From the NCBI GenBank assembly GCA_913062745.1, contig CAJXXJ010000291.1, forward strand, positions 1 through 5,598: 5,598 nt of DNA, given 5' to 3'. A program made the translations under genes and the position numbers. This stretch comes from an uncultured Phaeodactylibacter sp. GTDB lineage: Bacteria > Bacteroidota > Bacteroidia > Chitinophagales > Saprospiraceae. A model generated the notes under the pieces. That model saw only the letters and a program-made list of their open reading frames with translations, made no database searches and had not been told where the DNA came from. This document shows, one piece after another, positions 1-5,598 of the stretch (its first letter is position 1; every line of letters starts with the position of its first letter).

Positions 1-22
1 TGCCACTTCTGCAGAAGTGGCA
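1..22 (-). terminator. Perfect 22-bp palindrome, probable operon terminator hairpin
   Basis: The two 11-base arms, TGCCACTTCTG and CAGAAGTGGCA, are exact reverse complements with no spacer. As RNA this would fold into a stem of about 9 bp closed by a TGCA loop. It begins 16 bases after the stop codon of the TonB-dependent receptor, the last gene of the minus-strand run, which is where an intrinsic terminator is expected. The base run after the hairpin on the minus strand lies outside the window, so a U-tract cannot be confirmed. A dyad protein-binding site or a bidirectional terminator shared with a convergent gene are alternatives. Confidence 0.6.
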
Positions 23-38
23 GGCTATCCATCAAACA

Positions 39-2486
39 CTAAAACTGAACCCCCAGCGTCACAAACCAGCTGCGGCCGTCAGCGGGTATGATGCCGGGGC
101 CAGGGTAGGCGTCTGCCCGGCGCGTGAAGTAGGCCGCGTCAAAGAGGTTGTTGCACGACAATTCCAGCGTCAGGAATCGCCAACGGTAGGCAGCGCTAAG
201 GTCTGCTACCGTGTAGGAAGGGATGATGCCATTGACTGCGGAGGCCGTGCGGCGTGCATTGGTAGCATCCGTGTAGTGCTCAGAGGTGTAAGCGATGCTG
301 AAGCTGGCCCGGAAATTGCGGTAAGTAGTGCTCAGCCCGCTGCGGATCATAAGCGGCGGTGCCAGCTCTACCTCCTTGCCGCGGATGCTGTTATCCTGAG
401 TATTGATATAACGGGCGTCCACTACGGCAGCATTGAGGAATATAGTCAGGCGCGCGCTGCTGTCCCTGCGCCCGGTGAGGAAAGGCAGAACATCCAGCTC
501 TCCAAACGCTTCGAGCCCGAAAATGCGTGCATCGGCAATATTCGTCCGCAGCCGGTAGTCATTGAACAGGGGTGGTTCGTCAGCACGCAGCAACTGGCCG
601 ATCCGGCCGCGGTAAAGCAGGTGGAAAGCGGTGATTTCAAGATAGGCCCTATCGGTTTTGCGGTAGCGGAGCCCCAGGTCAGCGGTATAGCCGCGTTCAT
701 CCTGAATGTCGGGGTCCACCCGCCCGTTGGGATTGACGATCCGTAAATCGGTGAAATTGATGGCCCGGTAATTTTGCGACAAGTTAGCGTACCATTCCAA
801 ATTTTCTGCGGGCTCATAGCTAATGCCGAGCCCGAATAGAACGAAGGACCGTGCCCGGCTGAGGTCTTCCTCCTGCCGGTTTTCCACCACGAGGTTGCCG
901 GCTGCATCGAAAACCCGCTGCTTAAAATAGCCTTCTGCCCCGGTTTGTATAGATTCGTAGCGGATACCCGGCGTCAGCTTCCAGCGGCTGCCCAGCGCGA
1001 TGATTTGCTCGGTAAACAAAGCAAGGTTGCTGCTCGGGAAACGGTAATCGGAGTTTTCCAGATTTTCCGGGTTGAGGTAACTGAAATCAGGGCCATCGCC
1101 GTCGCTGCCGTCTCCCTGTTGCGCCGTGGAGCGGCCGCGGTACCCCCTTGCGCCGATGAGCAGCGTCTGGTCTTTTCCGAAAAGCCGGTAGCGGTGCAAT
1201 AGCCGCGCCTCCGTCCCCAGATTGTCGAAAGAACCGTCTATAAGGGTACGGTTGCCGCCGAAATCGATATTGTTGATGGGGTTGAGCGCTCCCAGGGATT
1301 GCCTTCTGGCCATGAGCCCAAAGTTCCGGATATTGAGCTTCGTCCGCTCATTAAATTTGTAATCGGCCGTAAGTGCCAGCAGCCTCCAGTCTACCTTAAA
1401 CCAGTTGCGGCTGCGGATCGACTGCCGGGGGTTGCGCTCAAAGAAGGCATCGGTCAGGCCGCCGGGCTGTTGGGCAAGATAGCCCATGATGGTGGCTTCA
1501 AAGCCAATTTCCAGCCGTTCATTGGGCCGGAAGCGGAGCGCAGCGAAGCCGTTATCGAGCGTAAAGCCTGCGTTTGGGCGCCACCCGTCTCCCTGCCGGC
1601 GGTTGTAAAAAGCGTAGTAGCTGAATTGGCCATCCCCCAGCGTGCCGGCTATGCTGTTGAAAGAGCCGAAGAAGCCGAATGCGCCCACCGTCTGCCGGGA
1701 TACGACCTCCACGGGCTTGTCCTGCGGCGGGTCTTTAAAAACAAAATTGACCATGCCGCCGAATTGGGTGCCGTATTGCAGGCTTGCGGCTCCACGGACT
1801 ACTTCTATGCGCCTGAGGGCCTCAGCCGGCGGCGTATAGTAGCTTTCCGGGTAACCGAGCGCGTCGGCACTGATATCGTAGCCATTCTGCCGGGTATTGA
1901 AATTGCTGGTGCGGTTGGGGCTGAGGCCGCGCCCGCCGATACCGAGCTGCAGGCCTGCGCCGTCGCTTTCCCAGATATTCAGCCCGGTGACCCGGGCAAA
2001 AACCTGCCGGGGGTTGTTGGTGGAAAGATTGGCAACGATGTCCTCCATCACCACGACTTCGCTCTTTCGGCCTTCGTAAATAGCGGTGCCTTCCACCGCC
2101 CGGAGCCTCGTCAGCCCGAAGGTCGCTTCCCGTTGCGCCTGCACTTCCACGGCATCCAGGTCTACGGCCAGCCCGGACAGCCGGATGCTTAGCTCCTGCG
2201 AGGGCTCACGGACCTGAATCAGCTCTTTCCGGGTGGACAGCCCCATGGCAAAAACGACCATTTCGTGTTTCCCGTAAGGGAGGCCGTCTAAGCGGAAGCG
2301 CCCTTTTTCGTCGGTAAAGGTATCCCGAGGTATACCGGGCAGGACAACCGATGCGCCGGCAACCGGCTGCCCGCTCTCCGCTTCAAAGACACGGCCGGCG
2401 ATACTGCCGCTGCCGTCGGCCTGAGCCAGAGCGGTGAGGGGCAAAAAAAGCAGGAGGAGCAGTTGATATCTACTGAGCATTCTCAT
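39..2486 (-). CDS. TonB-dependent outer-membrane receptor, FecA-like, with N-terminal carboxypeptidase-D-like domain
   Basis: This is a predicted outer-membrane active transporter, powered by TonB-ExbB-ExbD, probably for a ferric chelate. From the start used here (815 aa), residues 1-21 form a signal peptide: a basic start, a run of leucines, and an ALA cleavage site before Gln. Residues about 28-115 form a CarboxypepD_reg-like beta-sandwich (GSIAGRVFEAESGQPVAGAS), as is usual in Bacteroidota receptors. A TonB-box-like stretch (DAVEVQA) follows near 111-117. The plug spans about 132-255 and contains GIGGRGLSP and RRIEVVRGAASLQYGTQFGG, which resemble the ferric citrate receptor FecA. The remainder is beta-barrel and ends in an aromatic residue (FVTLGVQF), the usual barrel-assembly signal. 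There is no FecA-type STN signalling domain, and no sigma/anti-sigma pair is visible. The frame stays open to an ATG at 2519, but that start would put 11 extra residues before the signal peptide. ATGs at 2486 and 2480 are both plausible, and both overlap the upstream gene's stop, which suggests translational coupling. Receptor identity is firm; the ferric-citrate-like substrate is inference. Confidence 0.93.
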   Translation of the reverse strand: MRMLSRYQLLLLLFLPLTALAQADGSGSIAGRVFEAESGQPVAGASVVLPGIPRDTFTDEKGRFRLDGLPYGKHEMVVFAMGLSTRKELIQVREPSQELSIRLSGLAVDLDAVEVQAQREATFGLTRLRAVEGTAIYEGRKSEVVVMEDIVANLSTNNPRQVFARVTGLNIWESDGAGLQLGIGGRGLSPNRTSNFNTRQNGYDISADALGYPESYYTPPAEALRRIEVVRGAASLQYGTQFGGMVNFVFKDPPQDKPVEVVSRQTVGAFGFFGSFNSIAGTLGDGQFSYYAFYNRRQGDGWRPNAGFTLDNGFAALRFRPNERLEIGFEATIMGYLAQQPGGLTDAFFERNPRQSIRSRNWFKVDWRLLALTADYKFNERTKLNIRNFGLMARRQSLGALNPINNIDFGGNRTLIDGSFDNLGTEARLLHRYRLFGKDQTLLIGARGYRGRSTAQQGDGSDGDGPDFSYLNPENLENSDYRFPSSNLALFTEQIIALGSRWKLTPGIRYESIQTGAEGYFKQRVFDAAGNLVVENRQEEDLSRARSFVLFGLGISYEPAENLEWYANLSQNYRAINFTDLRIVNPNGRVDPDIQDERGYTADLGLRYRKTDRAYLEITAFHLLYRGRIGQLLRADEPPLFNDYRLRTNIADARIFGLEAFGELDVLPFLTGRRDSSARLTIFLNAAVVDARYINTQDNSIRGKEVELAPPLMIRSGLSTTYRNFRASFSIAYTSEHYTDATNARRTASAVNGIIPSYTVADLSAAYRWRFLTLELSCNNLFDAAYFTRRADAYPGPGIIPADGRSWFVTLGVQF

Positions 2487-3867
2487 AGGGCAATATCCAT
2501 TCTTTAGGCTTCCAGTCATCTTCTATCCTGGTCAGGTCTGCGGCCGGGTCAATGAGCAGGCGGCTCGGCCGGGCATTGAGCGTCACGTAGGCCTCTACCT
2601 GCACGATTGGGTCGTGTACGCCCTTGCTTGCGTAATGGCTGGCCAGAAAGTGGGCATACTGAAGGATCATATCCGGCTGCATCGCCATCTGTTTCTCTTG
2701 ATGGGGTTTTAGGAAATCGGCATTGTCCACAACGCCCTTCCTTCCGCTTTTGCGGTCGGTAACGTAGAAGGTAGCCGTGCCTGCCTTCTCCATAAGCATG
2801 ACCCGCCAGCTGAAGCGATAGCCTTCTTCAGTCCAGAAAACGTTGCCGGGGTAGAGCAGGTAGCGCCAGGGGAAGAGCAGCTGGAACGCAAAAAACAGCC
2901 CCAGCATCAAGCCCAGGGCAGGGTGGCTTTTGGGCAAAAGGGCAGGCAGCGGTGCTGATGATTTTCCAAACAAACGGGAAAAAGCCCGTTCCAGGCGCCC
3001 GATGAAACGCTCGTGAAAGGAGGGGGAGAAGAAAATCCAGGTCGCTCCGATCATGACAATCGGGAAAACGCCAATTTGAAACATCAGGCCGGTAAGCAAA
3101 TGAAAAACGATTACTGCCAGGTAAGCCAGCAGGCGGGTTTTTCGCCAGGATAACCAGAAAACGATGGTGGTATCGTAGAGCATTCCGATCCAGCTGAACA
3201 GGTAGGGGGTGATTTTCCAGCTAAACAAAAAACCGATGAGCGGCAGTTTGTCATTGGCGGGCACCCAGATACGCAGCGGGAGGGCGTGCAGCAGCCAGTC
3301 TGTATTGATTTTGGCCAGGCCGGCGTAAATGTACACGATAGCCAGCTGAAGCTTAAAGATGTCTATGCTCCAGCGGGGCGCTTCCCGGCGCCGGATTTTG
3401 GGAAACAACAGGGCATCCACCGAAAATCGGCCATTGGCGGGCACCCAGATTAGCAGGAAACTGACCAGGCTCACGAAGTAGTAATGGTTGAGGTAGTAGG
3501 TCAGGTCAATGAGTTCAACGTAAGTGAAACTCAGGAAAAAGAGGGCTGCGGAAAGCCGGTAAAAGCACCCGAGGGTAATCCCTAAAGCAGCAAGAACCAT
3601 GACGACGTGCAGCGCGTACATACCCGCAGGTGGCAAGAGTTGCACCCATTCGAAGCCGAAGTACTTGAAGGTAAGCTGTGTATCGATGAAATGGTCCTCT
3701 ATCCAGCCCAGCGACCAAAACCGCAGGGTGCTGTACAGCATAACGGCACCGAAAACGAGCCGGAATGAGACAAGTGGGGCTATAGACACCGGCTCGTTGA
3801 GCCAGGCCCAGCATTTTTCCAGCCTGTTTTTGGTGCCGCTTGTAGATGCAGTTACGGATAAGGGCAT
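2470..3867 (-). CDS. HTTM-domain membrane protein, vitamin K-dependent gamma-carboxylase homologue
   Basis: This is an inner-membrane protein of 465 aa related to vitamin K-dependent gamma-glutamyl carboxylase (VKGC, human GGCX), which couples oxidation of vitamin K hydroquinone to carboxylation of glutamate. Hydrophobic segments are visible near residues 29-48, 82-100, 104-119, 128-142, 170-183, 222-240, 246-280 and 316-336, followed by a soluble tail of about 125 residues. By eye, LIDLTYYLNHYYF (about 119-131) aligns with the GGCX segment carrying His160, and YAGLAKINTDW (181-191) with the one carrying Lys218. His128 and Lys186 are 58 residues apart, the same spacing as in the human enzyme. 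The tail (FSWRVML, ILQYAHFLASHY, LLIDPAADL) also resembles GGCX, but the protein stops well short of GGCX's roughly 758 residues and lacks its long lumenal C-terminus. The start at 3867 is supported because the next Met (residue 43) falls inside the first membrane segment. The gene begins 46 bases after the imelysin stop and overlaps the receptor start. Known bacterial homologues are not all carboxylases, so the reaction is uncertain. Confidence 0.9.
   Translation of the reverse strand: MPLSVTASTSGTKNRLEKCWAWLNEPVSIAPLVSFRLVFGAVMLYSTLRFWSLGWIEDHFIDTQLTFKYFGFEWVQLLPPAGMYALHVVMVLAALGITLGCFYRLSAALFFLSFTYVELIDLTYYLNHYYFVSLVSFLLIWVPANGRFSVDALLFPKIRRREAPRWSIDIFKLQLAIVYIYAGLAKINTDWLLHALPLRIWVPANDKLPLIGFLFSWKITPYLFSWIGMLYDTTIVFWLSWRKTRLLAYLAVIVFHLLTGLMFQIGVFPIVMIGATWIFFSPSFHERFIGRLERAFSRLFGKSSAPLPALLPKSHPALGLMLGLFFAFQLLFPWRYLLYPGNVFWTEEGYRFSWRVMLMEKAGTATFYVTDRKSGRKGVVDNADFLKPHQEKQMAMQPDMILQYAHFLASHYASKGVHDPIVQVEAYVTLNARPSRLLIDPAADLTRIEDDWKPKEWILPYENAQ
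3252..3270 (-). repeat. Second copy of a 19-bp intragenic direct repeat in the VKGC-like gene
   Basis: The minus strand reads ATCTGGGTGCCCGCCAATG, identical over 19 bases to 3432-3450. It encodes IWVPAN at residues 200-205 (followed by DKLPL), in the same frame as the other copy and exactly 60 codons away. The flanking bases differ immediately on both sides. Confidence 0.85.
3432..3450 (-). repeat. First copy of the 19-bp intragenic direct repeat in the VKGC-like gene
   Basis: This copy encodes IWVPAN at residues 140-145 (followed by GRFSV), just after the segment containing the putative active-site His128. It is identical at nucleotide level to 3252-3270. The identity may reflect a short gene-conversion event between two related motifs, or chance convergence. 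Confidence 0.85.
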
Positions 3868-3913
3868 ATTTGAAGTTGTGCGTAGGCAGTATTCGGTTAC
3901 AAAACTTTACCGG
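3868..3913 (-). other. 46-bp intergenic spacer, no promoter or terminator seen
   Basis: This is the gap between the imelysin stop and the start of the VKGC-like gene. On the minus strand it carries AAGTTTTG, one base off the Bacteroidota -7 pattern TAnnTTTG, but no upstream -33 partner was found and there is no hairpin. The leader before the ATG (CAACTTCAAAT) is A/T-rich without a Shine-Dalgarno, as usual in this phylum. The spacing fits co-transcription. Confidence 0.5.
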
Positions 3914-5011
3914 TTAATCGCCGTCACCGCTGCTGAAGGTGATTGCGATGCCGAGTAGGGATGACATGTCGCTTTTGAAGAAGCGGGTATGCTTCTGCAG
4001 CTCGGTGTGCAGGGCGTCCACGCTTGGGTCTTCATTTGCCACGAGTTCCTGAAAGGGCTTGTCTGTAGGTATGGCTTCGAGGGCCGCCTTGACATTGGCC
4101 CACTGCAATTCCGTCTGCTCCACCAGTGCCTCTCCGCCCACGACGCTCTCCAGATAGGTTTTTAGGCTTGAAGTGCCGGGGTCGCCGGGGTTTCCGCCGT
4201 AGTAAATGTTTTCGATGCTTTGCAAATGTGCTTTGATCTGTTCGAGAGAGGTTTGCGAATAGCGCGCTTCTACCAGTTCAGGTGCTGCTTCCGTCTGCCC
4301 GGGGCGTTTGCCAGCCGGCAGCCCGACCTTGAAGTTTTTGACGCTCTCAAAGCTTTTCACCCATTCGTTGTAAAACTGAGAAGCAGAGCTGCCGACATCG
4401 GTGCCATCGTTGCTGATGAATTCCTGCTCATAAGCGGGCCAGGCGCTGACCACTTCGCCCACCCGGCCGGTGAGGTCGGCGGTAAGGGCTTTCAGGTGTG
4501 CTCCCCGTTCAGGGGATGCGGTAAACTGTGCCACCGTGGCGGCTTCCTCTGCACCAAAGAGCATATACTCGATGGCTAAAAAACCACGCGCGTCGCGGTC
4601 GAAGCCGGCCAGGGAGTGGTCCGCTTCGGCAATAGCGGCCTCTATTTTGTTTACGGCTGCGGGCCAGGTGCCGATTTCTTCGATCAGCGCTTTGGTCAGC
4701 CCGTCTTCGCCGGCGGGGCCAAAGTTAAAAGCATTGCTGCGCTGCCAGGACTGGTAAGCGGTGCGCCAGGCTTCCTGTGCCTCAGCAAGGGCGGGGGCGG
4801 TAGGGTTTTCAGCGAATGCTACTGCTGCGTTATCAAGGGCCTGTGCGTTGGTTTGCAGTGCTTCGTAGGCCGGGACAATAACGTTGGAAGCATAATTCAG
4901 CAGCATAGCCTGCCGGTCGAAGCCCTGCTCTATGCTGTCCTCCGATTCACAGCCCCAGGCCGTCAGCAGGGCCAGCAGGGCAAATAAGCCAGATAGTTTA
5001 CGAGTGCTCAT
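3914..5011 (-). CDS. Imelysin-family (peptidase M75-like) lipoprotein, probable iron-uptake component
   Basis: This is a 365-aa member of the imelysin/IrpA-like superfamily, all-alpha proteins built from two related helical domains and linked to bacterial iron uptake; protease activity is not generally established. Residues 1-20 are a lipoprotein signal peptide ending LLTAWG before Cys21. The -3 residue of the lipobox is Ala rather than Leu, so it is slightly atypical. The mature N-terminus CESEDS is acidic, which resembles signals that send Bacteroidota lipoproteins to the cell surface. The family signature is visible in EAWRTAYQSWQRSNAFNFGP (about 80-99), RGFLAIEYMLFG (142-153) and the C-terminal SLLGIAITFSSGDGD. 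The classical GxHxxE motif appears as GFLAIE (143-148): Gly and Glu are kept but His is replaced by Leu. The start at 5011 is fixed by the signal peptide. The gene sits between the DUF4856 gene and the VKGC-like gene, with a structured 166-base leader upstream. Family assignment is firm; the ligand (iron, haem or chelate) is not known. Confidence 0.92.
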   Translation of the reverse strand: MSTRKLSGLFALLALLTAWGCESEDSIEQGFDRQAMLLNYASNVIVPAYEALQTNAQALDNAAVAFAENPTAPALAEAQEAWRTAYQSWQRSNAFNFGPAGEDGLTKALIEEIGTWPAAVNKIEAAIAEADHSLAGFDRDARGFLAIEYMLFGAEEAATVAQFTASPERGAHLKALTADLTGRVGEVVSAWPAYEQEFISNDGTDVGSSASQFYNEWVKSFESVKNFKVGLPAGKRPGQTEAAPELVEARYSQTSLEQIKAHLQSIENIYYGGNPGDPGTSSLKTYLESVVGGEALVEQTELQWANVKAALEAIPTDKPFQELVANEDPSVDALHTELQKHTRFFKSDMSSLLGIAITFSSGDGD

Positions 5012-5058
5012 ATCAAAAGGTGGTTTAGGTTATATTAATTGAAAGGAGCTATAACAGG

Positions 5059-5096
5059 GAGGATGCCAAACGATACACTCATCGTTTGACACCCTC
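5059..5096 (-). promoter_or_regulatory. 16-bp stem-loop upstream of the imelysin gene (attenuator, processing site or weak terminator)
   Basis: On the minus strand the arms GAGGGTGTCAAACGAT and ATCGTTTGGCATCCTC enclose a six-base GAGTGT loop. All 16 positions pair, two of them as G-U wobbles. On the plus strand those two positions become C-A mismatches, so the structure is better as minus-strand RNA, consistent with it being in the operon transcript. No U-tract follows (CCTGTTATAG), so it is not a textbook intrinsic terminator. The innermost 22 bases are a perfect inverted repeat (8-bp arms) that could also be a DNA operator. Confidence 0.6.
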
Positions 5097-5099
5097 TTT

Positions 5100-5145
5100 G
5101 TGCTTGGTTGGAGACCATACCTCGGCAGCGCCTCCGGACAAGCAC
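5100..5145 (-). promoter_or_regulatory. Second, interrupted stem-loop in the imelysin leader
   Basis: On the minus strand GTGCTTG (5145-5139) pairs with CAAGCAC (5106-5100). A symmetric three-base internal loop (TCC/AAC) follows, then a helix of about 6 bp (GGAGGC with GTCTCC, one G-U pair) and a 14-base loop. Only AAA separates it from the next hairpin, so the two could stack. It lies about 30 bases after the DUF4856 stop. It matches no riboswitch class I recognise. Confidence 0.4.
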
Positions 5146-5177
5146 TTAGCCATAAGTTTACGAAAGGTTACCGGCGC

Positions 5178-5598
5178 TTACCGGCCCTGTACGTTAATCC
5201 AGTTCTCTTTAAAGTCTTCGATCTGCTGATCTGTAAAGCCATAGATGCTCTGCAGGTCGTCGATAACTTCCTGTACTTTAGGCAGCGCCGTAGCCGGTTC
5301 TGTGACCAGCAGGTAGGAAGTAGGCTCGGCATTGTAGGGAGCATTCAGCTTTACCAGCAGCTGCTCGATCTCGCCGTCTGTGATAAGCTTGTAATTAGAC
5401 GGAATAGTGCGCCAGCCGTGCAGGAAGCCTACCGCCTCAGAGTAGGAGTGAAGGCCGCTGCCGATCTGCTCATCGGTCAGGTTGGTTTCGCTGAGTTTAT
5501 CCAGCGTCTGATGGCAATAGTTGATTACGGTTGCTGCATTGGCTTTTTCCCAGGTATCCAGGAGGTCTTCCAGGGCCTGATCGCGCTCTTCGTTGTAT
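5178..5598 (-). CDS. DUF4856-type protein, C-terminal 139 residues (start outside window)
   Basis: An open frame enters from the window edge (first full codon at 5597-5595) and ends at a TAA at 5180-5178. It starts YNEERDQALEDLLDTWEKAN and ends KENWINVQGR. The segment ANAATVINYCHQTLDKL (19-35), the HSYSEAVGFLHGWRTIP stretch (50-66) and the helical tail resemble the C-terminal half of DUF4856 proteins, which are predicted lipoproteins often encoded next to imelysins in Bacteroidota. The signal peptide and N-terminal half are not visible here. The function of DUF4856 is unknown to me. GLHSYSE (48-54) recalls the imelysin GxHxxE motif with one extra residue, hinting at distant kinship or a shared ligand. 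It is the first visible gene of the same-strand run, 166 bases before the imelysin gene. It is placed in DUF4856 from remembered motifs and context, not by a profile search. Confidence 0.75.
   Translation of the reverse strand, partial: YNEERDQALEDLLDTWEKANAATVINYCHQTLDKLSETNLTDEQIGSGLHSYSEAVGFLHGWRTIPSNYKLITDGEIEQLLVKLNAPYNAEPTSYLLVTEPATALPKVQEVIDDLQSIYGFTDQQIEDFKENWINVQGR

Larger units (their letters stand above)
5012..5177 (-). other. 166-bp intergenic leader of the imelysin gene, rich in secondary structure
   Basis: No coding frame was found here. Two hairpins separated by three bases occupy 5145-5059. From 5058 down to the ATG at 5011 the sequence becomes A/T-rich (AATTAATATAACCTAAACC) with no visible Shine-Dalgarno. 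No Fur-type palindrome and no complete Bacteroidota promoter (TTTG plus TAnnTTTG with correct spacing) were found. TATCGTTTG at about 5076-5068 is near the -7 pattern but has one extra base. The gap is far longer than the other junctions in the cluster, so a regulatory role is likely. Confidence 0.5.

Noticed and set aside
276..746. Plus-strand open frame of 156 codons antisense to the receptor barrel
   Set aside because: It has the composition of a shadow frame, shows no recognisable motifs, and covers part of a clear beta-barrel coding region.
1299..2192. Plus-strand open frame of 297 codons antisense to the receptor
   Set aside because: It is wholly inside a well-supported receptor gene, has no recognisable domain or signal, and open antisense frames are common in GC-rich coding DNA.
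3599..3958. Plus-strand frame bridging the VKGC-like and imelysin genes
   Set aside because: The sequence is not protein-like and most of it is antisense to the conserved N-terminus of the VKGC-like protein.
3914..5011. Gla-domain-like glutamate cluster in the imelysin as a carboxylase substrate
   Set aside because: Glu residues are scattered along helices. No dense cluster with paired Glu and Cys like vertebrate Gla domains is seen, so substrate status remains only a hypothesis.
5068..5076. TATCGTTTG as a Bacteroidota -7 promoter element
   Set aside because: It has three bases rather than two between TA and TTTG, no -33 TTTG at suitable distance, and lies within the hairpin arm, which explains the sequence better.
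5012..5177. Fur box or known riboswitch in the imelysin leader
   Set aside because: An iron-regulated site was expected, but no GATAATGATAATCATTATC-like dyad and no familiar riboswitch core could be found by eye.
5146..5177. Direct repeat CCGGTAA twice around the DUF4856 stop codon
   Set aside because: Two seven-base copies separated by three bases, one overlapping the stop codon, are too short to distinguish from chance.

Overview
The window reads as part of one operon-like iron-acquisition locus from a member of the Bacteroidota. Four genes lie head to tail on the minus strand, so they are transcribed from high to low coordinates. The phylum assignment rests on three features: a TonB-dependent receptor with an N-terminal carboxypeptidase-D-like domain, the DUF4856/imelysin lipoprotein pair, and start codons with A/T-rich leaders and no clear Shine-Dalgarno. 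The moderately high GC content and protein style would suit a Saprospiria/Lewinella-like lineage, but that is inference only.

Layout in transcription order. (1) 5597-5178: the last 139 residues of a DUF4856-type protein whose start lies outside the window. (2) 5177-5012: a 166-base gap containing two adjacent predicted RNA hairpins (5145-5100 and 5096-5059), the most structured non-coding DNA here. (3) 5011-3914: an imelysin-family (peptidase M75-like, IrpA-like) lipoprotein. (4) After a 46-base gap, 3867-2470: an HTTM-domain membrane protein homologous to vitamin K-dependent gamma-glutamyl carboxylase (VKGC), apparently retaining the two residues known to be catalytic in the human enzyme. 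(5) Overlapping the end of that gene by about 17 bases, 2486-39: a FecA-like TonB-dependent outer-membrane receptor. A perfect 22-base palindrome at 1-22, 16 bases past the receptor stop, probably terminates the operon.

How the genes may work together. The receptor would import an iron chelate across the outer membrane using TonB energy. The imelysin lipoprotein and the DUF4856 protein would handle iron or its carrier at the cell surface or in the periplasm. The VKGC-like protein, in the inner membrane, could use menaquinol, the usual Bacteroidota quinone, for an oxygenation or carboxylation step. Only the domain identities and gene order are seen in the sequence. The iron role follows from family knowledge of imelysins and FecA, and the enzymatic link between the VKGC-like protein and iron uptake is inference. 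That link is the most interesting question in the window: a eukaryotic-style vitamin K carboxylase fold placed between an imelysin and a siderophore-type receptor. No RNA genes, mobile elements or CRISPR arrays were seen.
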